A stretch of 64,000 nucleotides of DNA from CAVUQH01 sp963774445 (GTDB lineage Bacteria; Myxococcota_A; Polyangia; Haliangiales; Haliangiaceae), in contig CAVZFC010000010.1 of NCBI GenBank assembly GCA_963774445.1, positions 124,001 through 188,000 of the forward strand, written 5' to 3'. The position numbers were made by a program, and so were the translations under genes. How positions within the stretch are numbered: position 1 is the first letter of the stretch; each line of letters begins with the position of its first letter. The notes beneath the pieces are model-generated. The model worked only from the letters and a program-made list of their open reading frames with translations, made no database searches and was not told where the DNA came from. This document shows positions 16,044-24,131 of this stretch, piece after piece.

Positions 16044-17357
16044 ATGTTCGTTTCCGGCCAAGAGGCGGCGGCACATTCCGGCAGGAACCAGGCTCAGGCG
16101 CTCGAGCTGATAGACGGCTACGAGAAGCTTCGGATTCACATCGGCCAGCGCCGACGCGAAATTCGCGAGCAGCTCGACGCCGCGCGGCTGGAGCTGGCGC
16201 GCGCCTACCTGACTGGGCTCGACCCGGAGGCGTTCGAGCGGGTCAAGCAGCTGACCGGTTTCCTCGGCTTCGAGCGGCGTGATCCACGTCTCGCCATGGA
16301 GCGGGAGCAACACGTGCTGTCGGCCACGGTCGCCAGCATCGAGGCGGACGAGCGCTACCAACAGCGCGAGCTGCGCGTGGGCGCCGACGGCACGCTCACG
16401 CAGAAGCGGATCGAGACCACCGAGATGCTGCAGCCGTGGCTCGACGAGTGCCAGAAGTTCGAGCAGCACGAGGGGTTTCTCGAGCTGATTCGGGTCGGCT
16501 ACGACACGCCCGGGTTCTCCGAGAGCTGGTGGCAGGCCAGCTACTGGAAGCACTGGGCCGCCGGCGACCGCATCTGCAAGGCGCTGGAGATGGACGATTT
16601 CGGCGACGACGTGCTGCCGGAGTACAACAAGGCGGCCGAACAGCGCGGCTTCTGGCAGAGCGAGCTAGACGGCATCGACCGACAGATCCAGATCATTCAC
16701 GACCTGGTCCAACGGCGCGACGGCGCCGTCGCCCGCATCCCGCGCCTTCCGGAGCTCTACCTCGATCAGTGCCAGCAGCAGCTGGGCGAGTACCTGGAGG
16801 AGGCCGACCTCTCCCTGCTCGAGGACTGGCTTCGCGAGCGCGCGGCCGGAGACCACCCGATTCAGGCCGGGCTGCGCAAGCTGTCCGGGCTCAAGGCCAA
16901 GGACAGCTTTCTCGCCGAGCTGGTCAACCAGGGGCTCAACGATTCCATCGGTCAGCTCCGCGGCCGCGCGCAGAAGTACCAGCGCAAGGTGCAGAAGTTC
17001 CTCCGGCCCAAGAACTACAGCCGGCGCTTCGGCGACCGCGACCTGGACGCCAAGTTCGCAGCCAAGGCGGCCAAGTACCAGCAGCGCCAGGCCAAGCTGC
17101 GCTCGATGGTCAACCGCATCTACGCCTACGACGACTACGACCGCTTCAGCCTGGCCAACGATCCGGCGCTCTGGTGGATGGAGATCACGGGGCGCCAGCC
17201 GCCGCGGCTGATGCCGCACACCTGGCGGTGGTACCAGCGCCACCCGAACCTGGCGCCCAACCTCGACCCGATCGACGACGACGACGACACGCTGGCGCAC
17301 GGGGTCGCCGTGGCCGCGGCCGCCCGTGACCTCGACGAAGTGGGGTACCTGTCGTGA
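16044..17357 (+). CDS. Coiled-coil protein of unknown function, first gene of radical-SAM operon
   Basis: A 437-residue soluble, highly charged protein with long helical stretches (IGQRRREIREQLDAARLELA, GRAQKYQRKVQKFLRPKNYS, KAAKYQQRQAKLRSMVNRIY) and several Trp-rich patches such as ESWWQASYWKHWAAGD. No signal peptide or known domain is visible. ATG at 16044 is the most likely start; upstream in-frame codons are low in coding character. The stop overlaps the glycosyltransferase start by 4 bp, so it is co-expressed with a glycosyltransferase and three radical-SAM enzymes. It could be a scaffold for that pathway; this is inference. Confidence 0.7.
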   Translation: MFVSGQEAAAHSGRNQAQALELIDGYEKLRIHIGQRRREIREQLDAARLELARAYLTGLDPEAFERVKQLTGFLGFERRDPRLAMEREQHVLSATVASIEADERYQQRELRVGADGTLTQKRIETTEMLQPWLDECQKFEQHEGFLELIRVGYDTPGFSESWWQASYWKHWAAGDRICKALEMDDFGDDVLPEYNKAAEQRGFWQSELDGIDRQIQIIHDLVQRRDGAVARIPRLPELYLDQCQQQLGEYLEEADLSLLEDWLRERAAGDHPIQAGLRKLSGLKAKDSFLAELVNQGLNDSIGQLRGRAQKYQRKVQKFLRPKNYSRRFGDRDLDAKFAAKAAKYQQRQAKLRSMVNRIYAYDDYDRFSLANDPALWWMEITGRQPPRLMPHTWRWYQRHPNLAPNLDPIDDDDDTLAHGVAVAAAARDLDEVGYLS

Positions 17358-19012
17358 AGACGCTGCGGGTCGTCTCGTACGCCATCAACGGCCGCGGCAT
17401 GGGCCACCTGGTGCGCCAGCTGTCGATCCTTCGCTGGGTCGAGCGGATCACGTCGCTCCTCGGGGTGCCGTGCGAGCGCTGGGTCTTGACCTCGTCGGAG
17501 GCGGACACGCTCGCCCGTCGCGAGGGGGTGTGCGCGTTCAAGATGCCGTCCAAGGCGATGATGCGCGACGCGCGCGTCGATCCCAGCCGCTACCTGGCGC
17601 TGGCGCGGGCGTGGACGCTCAACATCGTCTCCGGCCTGCAGCCGGACTTGCTGCTGGTCAACACCTTCCCCGGCGGCAGCTTCGGCGAGCTGATCGCGGT
17701 GCTGGAGATGGTGCCCAACCGGGTGCTGGTGGCGCGGCGGGTGCGCGAGGAGGTCGCCGGCGACCCGGCGTACGCGGCGCTCTTGCCCCTGTACCACGCG
17801 CTGCTCGAGCCGGACGAGCGCGGCACCGGGCCGATCCTCATCCGCGAGCGAGAGGAGCTTCTGCCCCGCGCCGATGCCCGCGCGGCGCTGGGGGCGGCGC
17901 CCGACGCGCGCCTCCTCTATCTGACGCTGGGCGGTGGCGGCGACGTCGCGGCGCCGCACGCCCTGCCCCGCCTGGCCGATCGGCTGGCCGAGCGCGGCTG
18001 GCACGTGGTGGTCGGCGCCGGCCCGCTCTACCAGGGACGCGAGCGGCGCGGCCCGCGCATCACCTGGATCGATCGCTACGTGCCGATGGAGCTTTTCGGC
18101 GCCTTCGACGTCGCGGTGTCGGCCGGCGGCTACAACGCCTGGAGCGAGCTGATGTACTGCGGGGTGCCGACGGTGTTCGTGCCGCAGCCGCGCATTAGCG
18201 ACGACCAGGCCGAGCGGGCGCGGCGCGCCGAGGCGGCAGGAGCGGCGCGCGTGGCGTCGTCGCTCGACGAGGTGCCGGAGCTCGTCGAAGCTCCCGGCGA
18301 CCCGGCGGCGGCGCGCGCGCTGGTCCCGCACAACGGCGCCCGCGCGGCGGCGCTGGCGGCGCTGGCGGCGGTCCTACCCGAGGCCGACCTGGCGATGGCG
18401 GCGCGGGTGCTCAGCCCGCGCCTCATCGCGGCGACCCGCGGCCTGAGCGAGGGCGGCGCGGAGAAGGCGCTCGAGATCGTGCGCATCCTGGCCGGCGGCA
18501 CGCCGCGGGAAATCGCGCATCGGCGCGCGCTGCTGGCCGAACTGGCCGACCGCGGCGTCAACGTCGGCGCCGCCGAGGACCTGGGCTCGGTCGAGCGGGT
18601 CGAGCGCTTCCTCGAGCTGGTCCGCGAGTGCGATGCGCCGCTCGACGGCGCCGTCGCCCTGCTCAAGGCGCTGCGGCGCAAGTTCCCGGCCGCGGACAGC
18701 GGCGAGCTGCTCGACGCGGCGGTTGCGCTGTTCGGCGCCTGGAGCCGCTTCGGCGACTGGATGGGCGCGGTGTCGCTGATGCGCGCGGTGCCGATCCAGC
18801 GCGGCTACGGCGTCCGCGCCTTTGCCCAGGCGACCGCGTCGTGGCTCGCGGGCGAAGAAGACCTGTTCGACGCCCTGCGCGTCTTTACCCGCCTGGAGGG
18901 CGGCGGCTCCCGCCCGGTGGCCGAGGTGCTTCGGTTGCTCGCTCGCGGCGACGCCGCTCGCGGCGACGGCGCTCGCGCGGCCGACGGCGACCCCGCTGAG
19001 GCCGAGCTGTGA
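17354..19012 (+). CDS. GT28/MurG-like glycosyltransferase with helical C-terminal extension
   Basis: A GTG-started 552-residue protein. The first 330 residues have a GT-B fold: N-terminal YAINGRGMGHLVRQLSIL, a glycine-loop start like MurG/UGT enzymes, and a C-terminal nucleotide-sugar half with LYLTLGGGGDV, VGAGPLYQG, YVPMELFGAFDVAVSAGGYN and VPTVFVPQPRISDDQAERA. The last 200 residues are all-helical, Ala/Leu-rich and unrelated to MurG; repeat-like helices suggest a protein-protein module. The donor and acceptor are unknown. It overlaps genes on both sides by 4 bp. Given its neighbours, it may glycosylate a peptide, protein or small molecule also modified by radical chemistry. Confidence 0.82.
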   Translation: MKTLRVVSYAINGRGMGHLVRQLSILRWVERITSLLGVPCERWVLTSSEADTLARREGVCAFKMPSKAMMRDARVDPSRYLALARAWTLNIVSGLQPDLLLVNTFPGGSFGELIAVLEMVPNRVLVARRVREEVAGDPAYAALLPLYHALLEPDERGTGPILIREREELLPRADARAALGAAPDARLLYLTLGGGGDVAAPHALPRLADRLAERGWHVVVGAGPLYQGRERRGPRITWIDRYVPMELFGAFDVAVSAGGYNAWSELMYCGVPTVFVPQPRISDDQAERARRAEAAGAARVASSLDEVPELVEAPGDPAAARALVPHNGARAAALAALAAVLPEADLAMAARVLSPRLIAATRGLSEGGAEKALEIVRILAGGTPREIAHRRALLAELADRGVNVGAAEDLGSVERVERFLELVRECDAPLDGAVALLKALRRKFPAADSGELLDAAVALFGAWSRFGDWMGAVSLMRAVPIQRGYGVRAFAQATASWLAGEEDLFDALRVFTRLEGGGSRPVAEVLRLLARGDAARGDGARAADGDPAEAEL

Positions 19013-20178
19013 GCCGGCCGGACCCTACCGATCTATCGGCCAAGGCGCTGCGCCAGCTAGTGGTCAACGGCGTCGATGCCGGCGCGCCGAGCATCGGGCC
19101 GAGCACGGTGCACATCGACGTCACCAACGCCTGCAACGCCGCCTGCATCACCTGCTGGGACCACTCGCCGCTGCTCCGCGAGGCGCGGCCGGCGACGTGG
19201 AAAAAGCGGCGGCTGTCACTCGCCGACTTCGACGCCATCGTCCGTGACCTGGTCGCCCTCGGCTCGGTTCGCGCGGTGATCTTGTCGGGCATGGGCGAGC
19301 CGCTGGTCAACCCCGACATCTACGAGATGATCGCTCGGGTCAAGGCGGCCGGCTGGCGCCTGACCGTGCTGACCAACTTGATCGCCGCCGACATCGACCG
19401 GCTGTGCGACGCCGGTGTCAACCAGCTGCTGGTCGGGGTCCACGGCGCCTCGCCCGCGGCCTACACCGCGTTCCATCCCGGCTGGGACGAGTCGGACTTC
19501 GCCACCATGTGCCGCTACCTGCGTCGCCTTGCCGCCACCGACACGCGCGTGCGCCACGTGCAGGTGATCAACCGCGACACCGCGCCCGAGGTGGTCAACA
19601 TGGTCCGCTTCGGCGCCCGCTTCGGCGCCGACCGGGTCAACTTCAAGCTGGCCAGTCTGCAGGGCGGCACCGAGGATTGCGGCATCGACGCCGCCCAGCG
19701 CGATTGGCTGGTCAACGACGCCCTGCCCCGGGCCCGCGCGCTGGCCGTCGAGCTGGATGTCCAAACCAACCTCGAGCTGTTCACCGCTCAGCTCGAGGCT
19801 GCGCGCGCCAACCTGCGCACGACCACGCCGATGGACGAGGTCGGCTGCTTCATGGGCTACGTCTACACGCGCATCACGGTCAACCAGGAAGTGCTGTACT
19901 GCTGCAACACCGAGGTCGTGGTCGGATCGCTGCGCGAGGCGCGACTGCCGGCGTTGTGGTTCGGCGAGGCCTGGCAGGCGCTGCGCGATCGGCTGCGCGC
20001 GGGCCACTACCTGCGCGGCTGCGATCGCTGCGGCAAGTTCGAGCAGAATCTGGCCTGGAGCGAGCGCTACCGCGCCGCACGCGGCGACGACGCCTGGCGG
20101 GCAGCGACCGGGCGCGGCCCCGAGACGGTCGGCCCGCGCCTGCCGCGCAGCCGCGCGCTGCCGGTGGTGGAGAGGTGA
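19009..20178 (+). CDS. Radical SAM protein with SPASM-like C-terminal cluster domain
   Basis: A GTG-started 389-residue enzyme. The radical-SAM cysteines are CNAACITC (Cys 42, 46, 49), followed by the glycine motif GMGEPLVNPD. The C-terminal quarter has a CFMGYVY segment, YCCNTEVVVGSL and CDRCGKFEQN, the pattern of a SPASM domain that holds auxiliary Fe-S clusters in peptide-modifying enzymes. Enzymes of this type typically modify ribosomal peptides or proteins. It overlaps both neighbours by 4 bp in a six-gene operon. The substrate is not known; the small exported protein at the end of the operon is one candidate. Confidence 0.88.
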   Translation: MSRPDPTDLSAKALRQLVVNGVDAGAPSIGPSTVHIDVTNACNAACITCWDHSPLLREARPATWKKRRLSLADFDAIVRDLVALGSVRAVILSGMGEPLVNPDIYEMIARVKAAGWRLTVLTNLIAADIDRLCDAGVNQLLVGVHGASPAAYTAFHPGWDESDFATMCRYLRRLAATDTRVRHVQVINRDTAPEVVNMVRFGARFGADRVNFKLASLQGGTEDCGIDAAQRDWLVNDALPRARALAVELDVQTNLELFTAQLEAARANLRTTTPMDEVGCFMGYVYTRITVNQEVLYCCNTEVVVGSLREARLPALWFGEAWQALRDRLRAGHYLRGCDRCGKFEQNLAWSERYRAARGDDAWRAATGRGPETVGPRLPRSRALPVVER

Positions 20179-21062
20179 GCGCCACGCGAACACCGACCAT
20201 CGAGTGGCAGGTGGCCGGCGCCTGCAACTACGACTGCAGCTACTGCATCCAGTCGCGCCGCTACCGCCGCGGGCGGCCGGACCGCGACCAGCTGGCGCGC
20301 GCCCTCGACTTCTTCGCGGGGCTGTCCGGCAGCTGGGAGATCAAGTGCAGCGGCGGCGAGGCGTTCGCCCACCCGCTGTTCATGGAGCTGGTCGTGCCCG
20401 GCCTGATTCGCCGAACGGCCCATCGGATCAGCGTGCTGACCAACTTCTCGGCCAGCCGCCGCGACCTGATGCGCTTTGCCGACCTCACCCGCGGGCGGCT
20501 GTCGGTCTTCAGCGCGTCGCTGCACCTCGAGTTCGCGGACGTGGACGAGTTCGCGGCCCGCGCCGACTGGTTCGTCAACCAGCTCGAGCCCGGGGTGTCG
20601 TTCGTGGTCAACCAGGTGGTGCTGCCCGGACGCGAGGCAGAGGCGGCGCGCTGCCGCGACGCCCTGACCGCCCGCGGCATCCGCTGGTTCCCGCAGCTGT
20701 ACAAGGTGAGCGGCGTCGTCGCCGACTACCCCGACCCGGACGCCCTGGTGCCGCTCCTCGGCCGGCGACCGGGGCCGCGCCGGGCCAACGTCGCGCCGTC
20801 CTACCGCGGGCGCCGCTGCTGGGCCGGCGTCAACTACTTCGTGGTCAACAAGGACGGCGAGGCGTGGAGCTGCCGCACGGCCAAGCGCCACGGCGCCGGC
20901 CGGCTGGGCAACGTCTACGACGGCCGGGTCGAGCGCCTGGCGGCCGCCCTACCCTGTCCGTACGACATCTGCCCGTGCACGGTGCCGGCCAACCGCGGCA
21001 TGATCGAAGGGGTGGATCCGCGCGCGCCCGAGGCCGACGACGCCGACGAGGCGCGCCCGTGA
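20175..21062 (+). CDS. Radical SAM protein (paralog A) with conserved CTVP C-terminal cysteines
   Basis: A GTG-started 295-residue protein. The radical-SAM motif is CNYDCSYC (Cys 17, 21, 24), then WEIKCSGGEAFAHP and VLTNFSASR. The C-terminal part contains RRCWAGVNYFVVNKDGEAW, a SPASM/twitch-like beta-hairpin, and ends in CPYDICPCTVP, probably ligands of an auxiliary cluster. The sequence is clearly paralogous to the next gene, with the same motifs in the same order, so the pair arose by tandem duplication. It overlaps both neighbours by 4 bp. Confidence 0.88.
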   Translation: MSATRTPTIEWQVAGACNYDCSYCIQSRRYRRGRPDRDQLARALDFFAGLSGSWEIKCSGGEAFAHPLFMELVVPGLIRRTAHRISVLTNFSASRRDLMRFADLTRGRLSVFSASLHLEFADVDEFAARADWFVNQLEPGVSFVVNQVVLPGREAEAARCRDALTARGIRWFPQLYKVSGVVADYPDPDALVPLLGRRPGPRRANVAPSYRGRRCWAGVNYFVVNKDGEAWSCRTAKRHGAGRLGNVYDGRVERLAAALPCPYDICPCTVPANRGMIEGVDPRAPEADDADEARP

Positions 21063-21901
21063 GCCAGGCGCCGCTCTACCCGCTGGAAGGGGTGGTGTCG
21101 TGGAACATGAACACCACCTGCAACTACCGCTGCAGCTACTGCACCCAGCGCTTCGTCAACGACCGCGCGCAGTGGGCCCGCGACCTGCCCCGCTTCATCG
21201 ACGCCTTCACCGCGCTGCCCGGCGAGTGGGAGATCAAGCTGTCGGGCGGCGAGCCGTTTCGCCACCCGGACTTCCTCGGCGCGGTGCGCGCGCTGGCCGC
21301 GGGCGGGATGCGGGTCTCGTGCGTCACCAACTTCTCCGCCGGGCGCGACGCGCTGGCGGCGTTTGCCGCGGCGACGGCGGCGCGGCCGGGGCTGCTGTCA
21401 GCGTCGATGCACCTCGAGTACGCCGAGCCCGAGGCGTTCCTCCGCGAGCTTCAGTGGTTCGCGGGCCAGTACGCCGGCCGGGTATGCGTCACCTGCGTGG
21501 CGACGCGCGACACCCTGGCGCGCCTGCCCGAGCTGAAGCGGCGCTTCGACGGCGCCGGCGTGCCGTTCAAGGTGCAGCCGGAGAAGCAGGACCGCGAGGT
21601 AATCGACTACACCGGCGACGAGCGGGCCCAGCTGATCGCCCTGGGCGGGCACAACGGCACCGGCCGGATCGCGCCGCGCTTTGCCGGGCGGCCCTGCTGG
21701 GCCGGCGCCCGCTATTTCATCGTCGATCACCGCGGCGAGGCGTACCGCTGCTACCCGGCGCGGCGCTTCCGCCGCGAGCAGCTGGGCAACCTGCTCGATG
21801 GTTCGTTCCGGGTGCGGCTCGAGGCCGAGCCGTGCCGCTATGATTACTGCAACTGCACCGTGCCCCAGGAACGGGGGATGGTCAACACGAGGGTGAGCTG
21901 A
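21059..21901 (+). CDS. Radical SAM protein (paralog B) with conserved CTVP C-terminal cysteines
   Basis: A GTG-started 280-residue paralog of the preceding enzyme. Motifs: CNYRCSYC (Cys 21, 25, 28), WEIKLSGGEPFRHPDF, VTNFSAGRDAL, LSASMHLEYAE, PCWAGARYFIVDHRGEAYRC and CRYDYCNCTVPQERG. The last motif matches CPYDICPCTVPANRG of paralog A, which suggests that both hold the same auxiliary Fe-S cluster. Keeping two divergent copies side by side implies different substrates or sites. Its stop overlaps the next start by one base (TGATG). Confidence 0.88.
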   Translation: MSQAPLYPLEGVVSWNMNTTCNYRCSYCTQRFVNDRAQWARDLPRFIDAFTALPGEWEIKLSGGEPFRHPDFLGAVRALAAGGMRVSCVTNFSAGRDALAAFAAATAARPGLLSASMHLEYAEPEAFLRELQWFAGQYAGRVCVTCVATRDTLARLPELKRRFDGAGVPFKVQPEKQDREVIDYTGDERAQLIALGGHNGTGRIAPRFAGRPCWAGARYFIVDHRGEAYRCYPARRFRREQLGNLLDGSFRVRLEAEPCRYDYCNCTVPQERGMVNTRVS

Positions 21902-22428
21902 TGCTGGCTGGAAACATGAAGCTTCGGAACTTCATCATCGTCGCGACGCTGCTGGTCGGCGGCGGCATCGTCGGGCTCTACTTCGCCTGCAACGGTGGCG
22001 ACAACGGCAGCCAACAGGCGAACAACGGGACGCCGGCCCAGCCGCAGCCCACGCCGCCGACGCCCACGACGGTGACGACGACGACGCCGGCTCAGGCGGC
22101 CGCCGACCCGGTCGCGCCGTCGCAATCGCAGTCGCAGTCGGCGACCATGCGCCCGGTCAACCAAGAGGTGATGAAATGGGTGGGTAAGGACCTCGGCTCC
22201 AAGAAGCTGAAGGACGTCACCAAAGGTCGCCCGTACAAGGTCAACCTCTACCAGGACGCCGGCAAGTCATCGGTCAACCGGGCCAAGGTCAACCTCGACC
22301 GCGACGACAAGTGGGACGAGAAGTGGACCATCGACGGGCCCAACGTGTCGCGCAAGGTCGCGCCCAACGACGACGAGAGCTACACCGAGAGCTCGGTGTG
22401 GAACGGCGAAGCCTGGGTCGCCGAGTAG
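21901..22428 (+). CDS. Small membrane-anchored/exported protein ending the radical-SAM operon
   Basis: A 175-residue protein. The N-terminus has one hydrophobic segment (FIIVATLLVGGGIVGLYFAC) that could be a signal anchor or a poor lipobox at Cys 30. A Thr/Pro/Gln-rich linker follows (about residues 40-80), then a conserved-looking charged domain with WVGKDLGSKKLKDVTKGRPY and NLDRDDKWDEKWTIDG. I recognise no family. As the only exported small protein in the operon, it could be the substrate or the effector of the glycosyltransferase/radical-SAM pathway. That role is inferred from position only. Confidence 0.72.
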   Translation: MLAGNMKLRNFIIVATLLVGGGIVGLYFACNGGDNGSQQANNGTPAQPQPTPPTPTTVTTTTPAQAAADPVAPSQSQSQSATMRPVNQEVMKWVGKDLGSKKLKDVTKGRPYKVNLYQDAGKSSVNRAKVNLDRDDKWDEKWTIDGPNVSRKVAPNDDESYTESSVWNGEAWVAE

Positions 22429-22444
22429 GCGCGCAGCGCGGGCC

Positions 22445-23122
22445 CTAGCTGCGGGCGCCCCATTCGGCGCGGTAGGCGGCGATGCGCTCGAGCTGCACGT
22501 CGGAAAGGACCCGAGCGCCGTCAACCACGCAGTCGCGCAGGTGGTCGACCACCTCGTCGATGGTGACGATGGCGAAAGCCCGCATGCCGTGCTCGACGCC
22601 GGCGTCGGCCAGAGCCGAGCGGTCCCCGGTGCCGCGCTCCTGGCGATCGACGGAGACCACCAGGCCGGCCAGCTCGACGTTGGCCGCGGCGCGGAGCAGC
22701 GGCACGGTCTCGCGGATCGAAGTGCCCGCCGTGGTCACATCCTCGACGATCAGCACGCGGTCGCCGTCGGCCAGCGGCTTGCCGACCAGGCTGCCGCCCT
22801 CGCCGTGATCCTTGGCCTCCTTGCGGTTGTAGCAGAAGGCGACGTCGGCGCCGCGCTCGGCCAGCGCCATCGAGGTCGCGACGACCAGCGGGATTCCTTT
22901 GTAGGCCGGGCCAAAAAGGACATCAATCTCGCCCGCGCCCAGCCGCGCGGCGACGGCGTCGGCGTAGAAGCCACCGAGGCGGCGCATCTGCGCCCCGGTG
23001 CGGTAGCGACCGGTGTTGACGAAATACGGCGTCTTGCGCCCGCTCTTGGTGACGAAGTCGCCGAAGGTCAGCACGCCGACCTCGAGCATGAAGTCGATGA
23101 ACTCCCGCTTGTACGCGTCCAC
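22445..23122 (-). CDS. pyrE: Orotate phosphoribosyltransferase
   Basis: A 225-residue enzyme of de novo pyrimidine synthesis that joins orotate to PRPP to make OMP. It shows TKSGRKTPYFVNTGRY at the N-terminal substrate site, LFGPAYKGIPL, YNRKEAKDHGEGG for the flexible loop, and the PRPP-binding motif VLIVEDVTTAGTS. The gene starts at GTG 23122; TAGCGT lies 6 nt upstream, so the mRNA is probably leaderless. It converges with the radical-SAM operon across a 16-bp gap. Confidence 0.95.
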   Translation of the reverse strand: MDAYKREFIDFMLEVGVLTFGDFVTKSGRKTPYFVNTGRYRTGAQMRRLGGFYADAVAARLGAGEIDVLFGPAYKGIPLVVATSMALAERGADVAFCYNRKEAKDHGEGGSLVGKPLADGDRVLIVEDVTTAGTSIRETVPLLRAAANVELAGLVVSVDRQERGTGDRSALADAGVEHGMRAFAIVTIDEVVDHLRDCVVDGARVLSDVQLERIAAYRAEWGARS

Positions 23123-23128
23123 GGGCGG

Positions 23129-23134
23129 ACGCTA
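23129..23134 (-). promoter_or_regulatory. TANNNT -10 element, leaderless type
   Basis: GTGGTAGCGT on the minus strand places TAGCGT 6 nt before the GTG of pyrE. An identical GTGGTAGCGT precedes the hydrolase start at 31020. Confidence 0.45.
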
Positions 23135-23147
23135 CCACGGCGGCGCC

Positions 23148-23912
23148 TCAGCGCGCAGTGGCGGAGCCGCGCTCGACCCGCTCTGCCAGGCGACCCAGCT
23201 CGCGGGCCAGCCGGCGCAAGGCCTCGCCCACGTGACGGCGCAGGCCATCGGCGTGGATCGGCTCCGCGGTCGGCTCCGAATCGGACGGCGGGCGCTCGGA
23301 CGGCCGGGGCACCAGCGCCAGCCGGCGAAGATGCTCCAGGCGGAACGGCTCGGTCGGGTGGCGCCGCGGCACCGGACGCCCGGTCACGGTGAGCGGCGGC
23401 GCGCTGACCAGGAAGCGGGCGTCGGTCCAGCGCACCATCTCGACCAGGGCGTCTTCGTCGCTGCGCCCGTTGAGCCGCACGTCGGAGATCTCCCCGGCGC
23501 GGTAGACGACCTCACCCCGGTCGAACTCGCGGATCACCACCACGGTGCAGGTCAGCGCGTTGCCCTCGCAGTGGCGCATGACCCTGACCAGCGGGACCTC
23601 GCCGAGCTCGCCGCGAAACGCCGCCGCCGGCCCGAGCACTCCGTCCAGGTCCGGCAGCCGCTGGGAGATCTCGTAGCTGCCGCCGGACAGACTGCGCATC
23701 TCCTCCAGCGCGTCGTCGCCGCGCGCCTCGCCGAACTCGGCGCTGTCAACCATGCCGGCACGCAGCACCACGCGGCCGCGGTTGGGCCCGCTGGAAAGGT
23801 CAATCCGGCCGGTGACCGCGCTTCGCTGGCAGTGGGCCAGGAGCCGGGACAGCGGCATCTCCGCGAGCGAGCCACGGATGCGGTTGGGCGAGGCAGTCAG
23901 CGTCGAGTGCAT
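23148..23912 (-). CDS. Protein with two DUF4388 (PATAN-like) domains
   Basis: A 254-residue soluble protein. Two repeats of the DUF4388 pattern are visible: IRGSLAEMPLSRLLAHCQRS with GRVVLRAGMVDSAEFG (residues 10-70), and FRGELGEVPLVRVMRHCEGN with GEVVYRAGEISDVRLNG (about 98-150). The C-terminal 100 residues are Pro/Arg-rich and end in a helical stretch. DUF4388 domains are frequent in myxobacterial regulators and signalling proteins, but their biochemical role is unclear. The gene is divergent from the beta-propeller lipoprotein across 219 bp. Confidence 0.75.
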   Translation of the reverse strand: MHSTLTASPNRIRGSLAEMPLSRLLAHCQRSAVTGRIDLSSGPNRGRVVLRAGMVDSAEFGEARGDDALEEMRSLSGGSYEISQRLPDLDGVLGPAAAFRGELGEVPLVRVMRHCEGNALTCTVVVIREFDRGEVVYRAGEISDVRLNGRSDEDALVEMVRWTDARFLVSAPPLTVTGRPVPRRHPTEPFRLEHLRRLALVPRPSERPPSDSEPTAEPIHADGLRRHVGEALRRLARELGRLAERVERGSATAR

Positions 23913-24102
23913 GCCCCTTGCTACAGCAGCTCCCGTACCAACTCTGGTTCACGGCCAGATCGGCGAGATCGGTCCAAATTGGCCCACCTGGCGCAGTGCG
24001 CCACGCCGACCCTCCGAAAATCGGAAGCCCCCCTCCGAATTGACTACAGACACCTGTCCCCACTCACCGGGTAGCACCTGTGCTTCCGGCACCTTCGTTT
24101 CC

Positions 24103-24118
24103 TGGCATGGACGGTGCT
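24103..24118 (+). promoter_or_regulatory. Sigma-54 type promoter of the beta-propeller lipoprotein
   Basis: TGGCATGGACGGTGCT matches YGGCAYR-N4-TTGCW with one mismatch on the -12 side. Exactly 14 nt separate its -12 GC from the ATG at 24132. Confidence 0.65.
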
Positions 24119-24131
24119 GTAGGACCGGCCC

